Below are positions 36,793 through 47,690 of a stretch of 64,000 nucleotides of DNA, piece by piece. How positions within the stretch are numbered: position 1 is the stretch's first letter; each line of letters begins with the position of its first letter. The stretch comes from Nemopilema nomurai. Its lineage: Eukaryota; Cnidaria; Scyphozoa; Rhizostomeae; Rhizostomatidae. Below the pieces are notes generated by a model, which worked only from the letters and a program-made list of their open reading frames with translations, searched no databases and had not been told where the DNA came from. The position numbers were made by a program, and so were the translations under genes. The stretch is from the NCBI GenBank assembly GCA_003864495.1, contig ML133465.1, forward strand, positions 1,552,789 to 1,616,788, read 5' to 3'.

Positions 36793-37545
36793 GTTTACTT
36801 CTTTCGATATTCATTTGTTGTTTCCTTCTGTCAATTTTTGGGTGGAACTGGAACACAGTTGTCTTTGCTGCCCAGTTTGCCATTTGTTTCCCAACCACTC
36901 AAACTTGGTTATCAAAAATCTTGAATTATTCTTTCTGCTTGCATCATCTCCAATCACACTTGATAACATTCAAGTGTAGACTCTACTTTCAGGGTTTTAA
37001 ATCTCCATTGTAAGAACCATCGTTATGTTCCGATGGAGCTGGGAGTCGCTGGTGAAATGCCATTTATTGGAAAGATTTTTGTGTGGTTCAGTTTTGGCGG
37101 TCCTTTCTTGCTTACGCATGCGTAATACTCGCTGATAATTGCAAATCAGTGCTAATCACTGTTTCCTGGTTTCATTCTTGATCATTCACTTGAATTCGCT
37201 GCGCTGAGACACGCTGTCTAGATTGAAGGCACGTAAAGCGCTGATCATTTGCTCGGAGAAGCAAGTCACGAGAGGAGTTAACTAATTGACACTGAGTTTT
37301 CTTGGGCAATAATTTACTTCGCTGTGTTCCAAAGGCGCTGTCTACTGTAGACCTTGCCGGCGATAGAGTGCTGCGACGCACGTCAGACGACAAGCGACAT
37401 AAGTATGCAACTTCATGGCTTACAATTTTGTGCAAAATGGGGTTTTGCCGCACAAAGCTGCAATTTGACAACGAGGAAAGATGAAACCATGCACTCCTGT
37501 ACAGTTACACAAACAGTTTAAGAGTACCAAATTTGTTCCCACAAG
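36793..37545. other. Left-arm-specific flank, nothing recognised
   Basis: Part of the 4.27-kb segment absent from the right arm but outside the recognisable retroelement. No coding similarity was found. Confidence 0.5.
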
Positions 37546-39225
37546 CCATCGTCCATCGCGTTCAAAGTCCTTTCCTTTGTTCAAATCAAACGATCGCATA
37601 ATATCTAAATATCAAAGCCCGCACCAGTGTACACTTTCCAAAAAGGTTTCAAATTGTAACTTTTCAATACACAGCAGTATCAAATAGAAAGGAAATATTA
37701 AACGATCTGAAAATAAATAAGTAATAGGGTGCAAGGATTTCTCTTGCATAGCTTCAACCAAGAGAACAATGAGTTATCCGATTAGCAATAGCGAATCTAA
37801 ATGGACTCGGTTTTCCATCAAGACCTATAGTCGTCACAATGTTAAGAGAAACGCTGATACTGTGCTCAAACAAAAGAGTGCATAGAACTCAATCGTAGAG
37901 GTCAACAAATAGCTAAGAAGTATATTCTCATATTCACCTTATAAGGAAATCCTGAAAGCAGCTTCAAAAAGTGGACCTGTTCCTAGAGAAGCTGATTTGA
38001 GATAGGAGACAAATTACCAAGTCGTGAAAATGAGCTTGGAAAGAAACATTACATGTACAGGACTGTGCACTAGCCAAATCATTCATCTGACTACAAGTCT
38101 TCAGGTAACTGCAGCTGTGACTGGTGCCTTGTCCATCCTGTCAGCCGTGTTGGCCGTTATAAGTAACCTATTGATTCTATACGCAATCTATAAGACCAAA
38201 GCTACAACAATACCATCGTACATCATTGTGACTTTACTAACAGTCACGGACCTTCTTGCTGGTTGCACTGTGTTACCGCTAAATGCTGCATTGCGCTTTG
38301 CAGATTTAAACAACAACGAATACTGCAGTCTGAGGAGAACATTTGGTGGTGGTGCAAATCTTTTGTCTGGATGGTCTTGTGCAGCAGTTTGTATGGTGAA
38401 CTTCGACCGATATCTTGCTCTTTGTCTCCCCTTACGATATAGAACTTGGAAAAATTGCGGTACGCTTCGGATTTGGTATTGGCGAGCAATTGGAATTATA
38501 TGGGGACTTTGGTTACTGCTTGTGATTTGCACTCTTGTCGATGTCATACCTTATAAGATATTTGTCATCTGTGCTTCTGCCTTGTTAGTTATTTGTTTGA
38601 GCTGCATCATGATCTTTCATGTAAAGATCTATCGCTGTTTGAAAGCAAGGGTCAGCAATTTGGCAATATTGAGACAAGGCCAAGAAAGGAACCACGATCA
38701 ATCAGAGCAGCACAAAGCTTTAATAATATTTCTATTCACTACAATATTTCTAATCTGTTATCTTCCAAAACTTTGTGTGCTGATCGCAAAGTTTTTTGGA
38801 GCAATTTCGTCACATCCATTGTATCATGGATCTAGATGGACAGGGGTTTTGTTATTCAGTAACTCAGCAATCAATCCATTGATATACGGCTTCAAATTGA
38901 GGAGAATAGAAATGGTGGTTCTTGCAGTTGTACGTAAACATTGCGGTCACTTGTGCCAAAGGCTGCCACGTAGAAGGAGCAGAAACCGTGTTCAGGGCTT
39001 AAGCGTTGGAGCGATTGCTGTAATTTCATCAACAACTTTCAATGGAACAAATCTTCCTGCAGTCTACAGACTTGCTGGGTTCGAACAGCAAAGAAGTGGA
39101 AACACAGGGACAATAACAGGAGGTTATTCTTCTCGGGAGAGTCATTTCCTAGAAACGCGGCTATAGCAATTGATAAAAAAGAAGGGGATAAATAGAGAGC
39201 GGATTACCCTGTTGCGGAATGGCCT
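37546..39225. repeat. Inverted repeat, left arm, inner part (contains GPCR 2)
   Basis: Near-identical reverse complement of 47691-49334. It covers the 5' flank, the whole of GPCR 2 and about 60 bp after its stop, ending at GGAATGGCCT (39225), which pairs with AGGCCATTCC at 47691. Confidence 0.92.
38024..39166 (+). CDS. Rhodopsin-like GPCR 2, single exon, 380 residues
   Basis: Same receptor family as GPCR 1. The N terminus MKMSLERNITCTG has one N-glycosylation sequon. TM2 LTVTDLLAG, TM3 end FDRYLALCLPLRYR and TM7 NSAINPLIYG are intact. TM6 has ICYLPKLC (Tyr in place of the usual Trp). TM1 reads VISNLLILY, so the Gly of the usual G-N pair is Ser here; all three relatives keep Gly. The C-terminal tail is Arg-rich (RLPRRRSRNR) and ends ETRL, a class I PDZ ligand. 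It differs from GPCR 3 at only seven residues. The frame is intact, so the gene may be functional; its ligand is unknown. Confidence 0.93.
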   Translation: MKMSLERNITCTGLCTSQIIHLTTSLQVTAAVTGALSILSAVLAVISNLLILYAIYKTKATTIPSYIIVTLLTVTDLLAGCTVLPLNAALRFADLNNNEYCSLRRTFGGGANLLSGWSCAAVCMVNFDRYLALCLPLRYRTWKNCGTLRIWYWRAIGIIWGLWLLLVICTLVDVIPYKIFVICASALLVICLSCIMIFHVKIYRCLKARVSNLAILRQGQERNHDQSEQHKALIIFLFTTIFLICYLPKLCVLIAKFFGAISSHPLYHGSRWTGVLLFSNSAINPLIYGFKLRRIEMVVLAVVRKHCGHLCQRLPRRRSRNRVQGLSVGAIAVISSTTFNGTNLPAVYRLAGFEQQRSGNTGTITGGYSSRESHFLETRL

Positions 39226-40439
39226 CCAATGCCTGCAAATATTCCTTGACACACTTAGGTAATTTCTCTGGTTTCGTATTTTTCATTTCTTTTACACGTT
39301 TATCCCCATCCTCCCCCTTCAACAAGGCGGATAACGAAATATAGCATCCAGCTATTCTGGGGAAAAGGGTTTGGTGCAAAGATGATGATTTGAATTGACT
39401 CGAGCCCGAGAATTGCCAATGAAGTTCCAACAATTTTGACAGGCATTTTCCTTTCAACATTTTCTCACAACACTTTTATATGTTTTTTTCTTTGTTAGTC
39501 TTCGGTTGGTATCTAGTGCATGACCAACAAAATTGATTTTGCTTTCCGTCTGTCTTAAACCACGTGATTTTATGTCTAATTCCAAAGATTTTCTTGCCAG
39601 ATAAAATGATAATTATCGTAAACATTTCATTTTAAATTCAACTTAAACTACTCTTTAAAAATCTCACTATTGCAAAGTAATTTGAAATTGGATAGCCTGG
39701 TTTTACTAGAAAAGAGATATAATAAACGTAAGGTGGATGGTAAAGTTAGGTTGAGTCCAACTCGAGATAATTAGATAGCTCCTTATATCTTCTAACTTTC
39801 TCCTGATAAGCATATAAATCAAAACAAATAGTTATTTCCACTGTTGTGCACTGCCTCTGTATGCGATTAAGAATAACTGGTTTACGATGAACAATCGGCT
39901 AAATCCTTTCTTTAAATTCTGGAAATATGATTTCTGCTAACAAGTTACATGAAATACTTGCCCGTGGCTTATTTTCCTTGATTAATTCTGCAATCTTATT
40001 CACAATAATTTCTTATTCACAATTCGATAATGGCAGCGTGAATGGAAATTCTTAAGCCTGTTGCAATCGTTTCTTATATGAGCTACGGACTATGCATGTC
40101 TGTGACAGAACAGGCATTCTGGATTGCTATTTCTATTCCACAGGTAAAGGATAAAGTTGGTGGGATAAATACTAGGCCTCGCTTTGTTTGTAAAATTCAC
40201 AAGAGCATCGTCAACTTGTCAAGTATAATAGATCGAGCGTGACGGTTTTATGTTAATATTTTCAAGATCGAGATAACATCCTTGTACAGTTTATTCCTTT
40301 AAAGTCTCGATATCTCTTTCAACACAGAGCTGATACAGCTTCTTTTAGAGCTCACACTGATTGTCACACCATGTTCCTTTAATGAGAGCCATTGCCTTGT
40401 CATTCACGTAATTAATATCAACGTTCAAGCTTACTGCAT
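39226..40439. other. Inverted-repeat spacer, left part, nothing recognised
   Basis: AT-rich unique sequence at the inner edge of the left arm. No gene or element end was recognised. Confidence 0.45.
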
Positions 40440-41700
40440 ATCTTACCATGTCTGACCAGTCTGAGTGACAACAAAATTTGTGTTACAGGCCAAGAAACCA
40501 TCATCAGTTGATTCATATCCAAGGAAATTATTTGCACCATCCGTTGGCCTGACTCCTCTCTTTTTCATGTCTAGCTCGAGAGATGACCTCGGAATATGCT
40601 TAAAAAGCATGAATTCATGATTCAGCATTGGAATAAGAAAGGCTAAACGTATTGATCTATAGACATGAGAAATTCGCTCAATGCCAATACCACCATTTTC
40701 TCGGGGGAGGAATATCACAATTCGTGTTGTGGACATGAAGAGGGAAAATAATTCTCGAACTGCGTCAGTTATTATATTGTCTAGTCGGTCCAACTGCTTC
40801 ACAATCAGTCTAGAATAATGGCAATGGTGTGATATTTTTGCAAGAGCAAGATTGTTCATAGCGCTTCCCTTCACAGCTAAGGGTAAATCGGAACCTTTGA
40901 CTTTTGGTTACCAGACCTTTCTTTATACGTGTCTATCATGTCTGTTATTTGTTTTGCATCTTAGCCGACAATTGACATTGATTTACCGAGGTACTTATAT
41001 GGTTATCACGTTGATACACAGGTAGTCTGTTAGACTTAATTTCTACTTCAGGGGTAGCATTTCTTTGCTCTTGTACCAAGCGAACTGTTTATCACACTTA
41101 CATCATTTGAAGCTAGTACAATATCATCAGCAAACGCTTGAACTGGCATTGGATTCAGATAAACTTCATCTTTTATTTTCCTTTCTAAGATTGCAGCAGT
41201 TACCATAGGCTTACAGACACGATTAATTACCATGATGAATAGAAGAGCACTCAAGGGGTCACATGTTTTGGTACCCCTTACAATGTGAAACCTTTTCGAC
41301 ATAATATGGCCACGAATTCTCGTAAAGATTTTCAATAATGAAGCAGTTCATAAGTGGAACCCTAAACTCTTTCAGGGTTTCAAATGTAAAGTCATGTGTA
41401 ACACTGCCAAATGCATCTGCAAAATCGATGAATACCAAATATAATCTTGTGCTTTGGTGTCTAATATCCTCAATTGATGTCTTTAAGGTGTAAATTAATT
41501 CTTGGCGATCGCGTTTGCACAAAAATGCACGTTGCTAAATAGCCACTTCCGTTTTAAAATACGGCAATGATCTACCCCACAAAGCCTTTGAGAAAATCTT
41601 ATATGAAACTGGCAAGAGAGAAATGTCCCGCAATGTTGACAGGTCATTAGCATCAAAGTTCTTTTTTGGTATGCGTTGGTTTCCAGTAATCTTATAACTT
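40440..41700 (-). pseudogene. R2-like non-LTR reverse transcriptase relic
   Basis: Minus-strand fragments in successive frames spell a decayed reverse transcriptase. First (about 41690-41530): NQRIPKKNFDANDLSTLRDISLLPVSYKIF. Next (41522-41259): LYLVFIDFADAFGSVTHD. Next (41335-41048): VRGTKTCDPLSALLFIMVIN and PVQAFADDIVLASND. Finally (40874-40443): VRELFSLFMST..LPRENGGIGIERI. Motifs A (FIDFADAF) and C (FADD) are recognisable. Stops and frameshifts separate the pieces, and both ends are missing. Assignment to the R2 group is from remembered motif style and is tentative. Confidence 0.75.
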
Positions 41701-41865
41701 TTAATTTTTTAAAGATATCTTGTATACATCGACTAAAGTGTCCTCATTTTTTTCCCAGACGGCCTTGACATCTTCGTAAGAAACACAATCTATCCCACAC
41801 GTCTTCCTGCTCGCACAGGACATGACAGGACATAATCATTTTTGTTTACCACAAAATCTTTCGCT

Positions 41866-41935
41866 TTCACATAATAATGATAACTATAATAATTATGATA
41901 ACAATTGTAGTAATAATCATAATAGTAATAGAGCT
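41866..41935. repeat. AT-rich simple repeat (ATAATGATAACTATAATAAT type)
   Basis: Low-complexity stretch of AATAATNATAA-like words between transposon relics. Confidence 0.7.
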
Positions 41936-42079
41936 ATGTCTTTTTCAAAATAGTTTCGGCTTTCTCTAAAGATTTTCATCACGATGACCTAAAAATGGAT
42001 TTTGCGGTACCTTGCTGCTCAAGATCTCAAATGTAGAAGTGGACTTGAGGATCTCAAATCATTCATGATGCGTAGAGGT

Positions 42080-42362
42080 TCAAAAATTGATGCCTCAGGC
42101 AACCAAGGCATTGCAAATCATTCTTGTCAGCCCTGCTATGAACGCTGTCAGTGAGAGATCATTTTCGAAAATGAATCTCTTGAAAACTCATCTGAGAGCT
42201 TCATGTGGAAACAGTCGATTAGCGCGTCTCATGGTTTGCTCCGTCCATAAGGAAATCACAATGGCCATTCAACTTCATGAACTAGCTAGCATATTTGTTA
42301 AAGGCGTTGTAAATAGAAAACATGTCTTTCGGGAGTTTTCTGTTAAAGATTTTTGTAACTGA
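42080..42362 (+). pseudogene. hAT-family transposase C-terminal (dimerisation) relic
   Basis: The frame reads LVSPAMNAVSERSFSKMNLL and then RLARLMVCSVHKE. This is the conserved hAT dimerisation block found in transposases and ZMYM1-like derivatives. The N-terminal part with the catalytic residues is absent, so this is a fragment ending at a TGA (42360-42362). Confidence 0.75.
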
Positions 42363-42779
42363 TTCGATTATTTTTTGTAAAAACATTATCTGATTCAAAT
42401 AAGTTAAGGAAGTTATTTTTCTTACTGACTTTCTTTGGAAGCTGTGAAAGGTGTGAAAAGTGATGCTATGAAGAATGAGAAATAAGAGAAATACGAAGAA
42501 ACACAGATATGCAGCCTTAGTTGTTACAATTGAGAGATTGGATGACTAGAAGGAAGAATCAAGGAGTGCCTATGTAGAAAACAAGGCTAGAGGAGCATGC
42601 AAAACTTGAGAAAAGATCTAAGTCGAGTCGAGCAGTTAAGAAAAGGTGGGAATTAAGGTAAGGTTTCAAGAACAGTTATAGAAAAAAGGGGTTAAAAGAA
42701 AAAGACCACAGTTACTGTAAGCAAAGAGCTGAAACAAAGGATTACAGAAAAGTCAGCCGAAGAGCAAGAATTACAGAAA

Positions 42780-43815
42780 TACAGAAGAGCAAGCTAAAGT
42801 GAATCAATTTAGGCAGAATTGATTGTTTCATGAAAACCAAAGTCGTTTCGTTGATGAATTAAATGCTAGAGAGGGAAATAGAATGGAAGAACTATGGAAT
42901 TTTGGAAGGATATATGGAACAAGACTACACAGCACAATAAAAACGCTGAGTGGCTGCATAACCTGAAGGAGGAAATCATACGTGCAAGGTGAAATGATGT
43001 TGTCATAACCAGGAAAAGTTAGAAAAGGTTGTAAATATAATGCCAAACTGGAAAACGAAGGAACCTGACTTAGTTAAAGGCTTCTGGTTGAAAAGTTTCA
43101 TTATTATGCATAAGAGAATTGCATTACTGCTCAACGCTTGCTTGAGGGAAGGAAAAGTGCCAGCATGGATGACTTAAGTAAGAACAGTCTTGAAAGTCAA
43201 AGAACCACCAATGGAAGTGTGCCCAGCAATTATCGTCCAATTACATGTCTCGCCATGTGCTGGAAATTGTTGACAGGAGTATTGGCAGGTGAGATAAATT
43301 CATTTATGGATGATCAGAAAATTTTACCAAAAGAAGAATAAGAGAGATCGAGAAAAGGATGTAGAGGTTACTTAGAAATATAAAATATTGACAAGAAAAT
43401 CATGAAGGAAGTGAAATAAATAAAGAATAATATTGCAATGTGCAGGCTGGATTACAGAAAGGCGTATGGCATAGACCACATTCAAGGCTGAAGGTATGAA
43501 TAAGCATGTTAGGCAATGTAAATGATGTAAAAGATTTGCTGACCACGTTGGAGGAATGGAGCACCATGTTGCCATCTTGTAGGGAAGCGATTGGTGAGGT
43601 AAAACTCTCCAGAGGGATTTTTCAGAGAGACGGCTTTCTGCCATTAATGTTTGTGATTGCTATGATTCCATTAACGTTTTTGTTATGTAAAATAAAAGCG
43701 TACTTTAAATTTAGTTCAGATGGTAAGAAGTTAAATCATTCAATGTTTATGGATGACATCAAACTGTATGTGATGAATGAGGAATGGCTGCACAGAAACT
43801 GTACGTCAATTTGAT
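42780..43815 (+). pseudogene. Second non-LTR reverse transcriptase relic
   Basis: Plus-strand pieces: FVDELNAREGNRMEELWNF near 42840, then after several stops SNYRPITCLAMCWKLLTGVL (43225-43290) and DDQKILPKEE. They continue to RGIFQRDGFLPLMFVIAMIP and KLNHSMFMDDIKLY (43610-43770). The last piece holds the catalytic DD. The style (YRPITCL, FMDD) differs from both the RTE copy and the minus-strand R2-like relic, so this is a third lineage. Multiple stops and indels make it inactive. Confidence 0.75.
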
Positions 43816-45762
43816 TTTGGTACACTCTTGTCGTGAGGCGTTTCAATACAGCTTGGCACGTCGTCTTCTTCTTGATTTGCTATACCATGATTGGTGTGTA
43901 GACTACCCTTGCTACTTTTTTCATTTTCACTTCAAAATGATCACACCAGACGAGTTTTAGGACTTGGCTGTTATCGTTTCAGGCAATAGTGGAAGAGGGT
44001 TGTCCACCCACCTCAGCTGCTGGGCACCTCTGCTTGGGCAGTTTTATCTGGTGTACTTAGTCATAATTACATGAGTGCCCAAATTTTCCAAGTAACTTTA
44101 TTGGGTATTTGTGGTCTGTCATACTGTTTCATAGTCCCAATCCAATTAAAACGTGCTTTTCTGTCTGGAAATTCCCTCTTGACACTGGATGAAAGTGGTG
44201 TTGGGAAAACGAATATGCTCATCTGCAAACAACTTCACAAGGTGTCTGGGCAGTTTCAGCCCATTCAATATGAATTCACGGATACTGGTAGGGGGTTGTC
44301 GATTCTCTGCAGATCGAGAATCGGGGGTTGGGGGCCATTGAAGCTCTGGCGCCTACTCTATCCCCCACAAATATCTCTCCGAATAAGACGCGCAGCCTCT
44401 TTTAGAATGAATTCTTTATTGCCTTTGATAAACATACAGATATTTTGTATCATCGAAAGAAGAGCGAGACGTTACGAGCTTGTGATAGGAAACGCTAAGA
44501 AACTGAACATCTTTTTTACATACAAAACTAGCTTGGGTCCTAGATCTAAGAGTTTCCTAATTTGTTTCTAGTACTAAAAGTTTCTTATTTGAAGATCAAC
44601 ATTCAACATCAAATTTTGCGCATTCCCTCCTTTTTATTAATTGTACTTTAGTTTATAACACAACAGTAAGATTTTATATCGTATCTCTTGTTCTGATAAA
44701 CCGGTTTCTTATAAATGTGTAAATTCATGGCGATATTCCTTTTGGAGTCTTTGCTTTACTTTAAAGCGTCCTCGTTATCAATTCTGTCTAGTCCTTGATT
44801 GCAACAGACTGCCTCCCTTCTGTTACATATCTCACGATGCAATGGGGCTTAGAAACTGTCAGGCATCTCACAGCCATATGGCATCTTCTCCTGCTGGAAA
44901 ATCTACACTAGTATTTTGCTTGCTGCATACCAATGTATAGTCTCCAAAAAAACGAGTAGCATGTCTTTATCATTTCTCATAGTTGCTGCACGTTGCAAAG
45001 TTTTGCATGATGAACGTGTTTGCAAACATCTCAGGAGTTGCTTTTTACCTTTCACCTTTGTAGATCCTGGTGATTTTCATCCCATGCAAATTTTAGAGTG
45101 GCTCAGCCGACTCTCAGGACATTTTCGTCCTTTTCAGCAGTGCAGACCTACTCGCAGTTTTTTTCGTGCCTCGTCCTTCCTGTTATCGCTTTGGTGAAGT
45201 TTTGATAAGTGTTCAGGTACTGGTAATGAAAAGGGTGTGACTATGGCATAGCAATCCTTTCAAATCTAGGGAAAATATACTTATATCATATTCTTATGTG
45301 TTCGGCTTGATGGCTCTGATCGCATGAATATAACGTGTGCTAAAATAACGCTGGAAAAAATTAAAGTTAAGATTCGTCTTTTTTGTCAAATTTTTGCATA
45401 AATATAAACATGCTACAATGTCTTTTGAGAAAATTTCAGAACCATGGAACACGAACAGTGCCTGTTTTTAATTGTGAAATGACAGTTGATTCTGGTTTGT
45501 TTTGCGTGTAATGAAATGCCAGTTTTTTCTACCACCCAAGTGTCTATTAAGAGCTGACTCTAACAGGTCATCGGCTCTGTTAACAGGAGCTGACTCTAAC
45601 AGGTCCATTCCAGTGGATCATGCTCTCCTCTCCAACGACTCTTACATCAAGGTTTATAATGTTGCCCACTGACTCTGCAACTCATTCAACATATGTTTTC
45701 AAAGCACAACGAAAAAAACAAGTGCATCAAATCTTCTATTCCAGAATACAATGAGCTATTTT
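43816..45762. other. Spacer, nothing recognised
   Basis: Contains an open frame at 44071-44571 without recognisable motifs, and pyrimidine-rich sequence. I see no supported gene. Likely more transposon-derived or unique filler. Confidence 0.4.
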
Positions 45763-46191
45763 TCAATAACATATGTAAAAATTTATTCTCCCGCATTTTT
45801 TCGCATCTTCTTCTTCAGCCATAGTTTTACGAGTCATGCTTCCGTAGATGTACTCAGCAAGATGAGCTTTCAAACGACGTAAAGCATCGGATTGAGTTGG
45901 ATGCAGCTCATCTGCCAAAACGAAACTCAGCTTGAAAACTCCAACTCTGCTGTCTAAGAGTCCAACTGGTGGTCTTGAATTACTTATGCAAATTTTGCAG
46001 TATACCATACTTTTGTCGAAGTCATAATGGAATTCTGACCCTACAAGTTCAATGAGTTTTTGCATGGTATGGCATGCATTGACCTGGTCCCTTGTTGCTG
46101 ACATAGTGTTTGCTTCACTTAAGTTTGTGTTTCTTTCTCCATTAGAATATTGATCATCCCTCACATTTAGTTTTTCCAATTTTTGATCCAA
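45763..46191 (-). pseudogene. Zinc-finger/hAT-like transposase N-terminal fragment
   Basis: The frame includes SMVYCKICISNSRPPVGLLD and later RRLKAHLAEYIYGSM, with C-x2-C and a distant H. This resembles the finger region at the start of hAT-derived proteins such as ZMYM1-like or KIAA1586-like. No catalytic region follows downstream on this strand. Possibly a scrap of the same type of element as 42080-42362, but in opposite orientation. Confidence 0.45.
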
Positions 46192-47690
46192 TGATGTCTG
46201 TCTTGAATTCCATTAACTGTTCAGCTACACCTGTAGACGTTTCTGTCCTTTGAAATTCCTCAGTCCCCTTATCTTCTCTGCGTCATACCGTGCAAAAAGC
46301 TGGTCTCTGCATCTGCTTCAGTGCCTGTGGTCTCCTGTTCCACATCATCTGTGACATTTAGATTTTAAGATCGCTCCTTAATTTTTGCGAAATTTTTGTT
46401 GTCCTGGAATAGAACCGACCGTGGACTTTGGTACCTTTTCGGGGTGCTTTCTTTTCTACATTCTTCACCACAGTTAAAGCATGCGACAGCACTCTTACTC
46501 CCGCCTCTTCCTTACGTGGCACTCCTACTCATATTATCTCGGTGATAACTTATTTTTCAACGTGTAATTTATAATTTATGAAACACCACCTTGTGAATTC
46601 TCCGAACCAAACTAACATTTTTGATGCAATACAGTCCATGTAGCTTTGCGGGCGTCAAAACCTGCCTGTAGCAACAACAAAATGCAATTCACAGTAGTTT
46701 AAGTTTCAAAGTTGAAAACAGTTGCTTTTTTGCAACTCAGCTGCTTTTTTGGATGTGTGGTAAGATGGCTGATGCAGAGAAAATTTTGACGGTCACACAA
46801 ACATAGAGCAAGGAGTTGGGGCATTGTATGAGCCCCCCTCTAGTGGTCTAGGGCGTGACTAAGGTGGGGATTCAAGGAGCGAAGCCCCCGAAACTAGAAA
46901 ATTAGATTATAATTTTGAGGGGCACAAAATCCTTTAATTCCACCATGTCTGATGGGTAGAACCTAAAACATTTTATAAGTAAGCGCAGAGGAAATGGGTG
47001 TCCATCTACAGTCTACGCAATTTTACAAAGCCCCTATCTTCACCAAATCAACTTATGAATCATGTTGGCTTTAAAAGAAAACTGGCTATGTTCTCAGTTG
47101 AGAGAAAGGTTGTAGAAAGAGGAGCATGATTTTCAGCATTTAGAAATGATTACGCATAAGTAAGGGCTCTGAGTTCTAAGAAGAGATTTACATTCCAAGT
47201 CACTGTAGATGATGATGCATTGTAAATACTATTGCCATCGAGTGTCACCCTAGCATGACATAACGAAACACAGTAGTTAACAAGGGTCACTGGAATACTT
47301 GGAAATGAAGTCATAATCCTATCTCTATGGTTCTTTTACAATTATCAGTTTGGGGATGCAGCGTGAACTTTTTTGCGCAGTTGAGGACTAGGGGCTAGTT
47401 AGCGCCTTTTGCACGAGCCTTTGTTTCAAAACAAACAAATGTCAAAATTTCTTGATATATATTAGTGCACCATCTGATACTATTGAGCAATAACATCTCC
47501 AAAGAGCTCAAGGATATGACATTTAGCTATTATTACCGTATGGTGGTTGTGTTCTGCGGCTCTGCTGATTGTTACAGGTGCAATTGCAGAAGTTGCATAG
47601 GTCTGGATCCACCTCTGATTGATTACTTTATCATACATGACAAAGGTCTCTTGCAATTAAGTTGTATGTAGCTGTGATAATGATGAAGGT
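46192..47690. other. Spacer, nothing recognised
   Basis: Unassigned sequence up to the inner edge of the right inverted-repeat arm. Includes a GAAGCCCCCGAAACTAG-containing stretch near 46880 typical of dispersed repeats, without further support. Confidence 0.4.

Noticed and set aside
44071..44571. 166-codon open frame in the spacer
   Set aside because: Mixed composition without family motifs and surrounded by transposon debris; no support for a gene.
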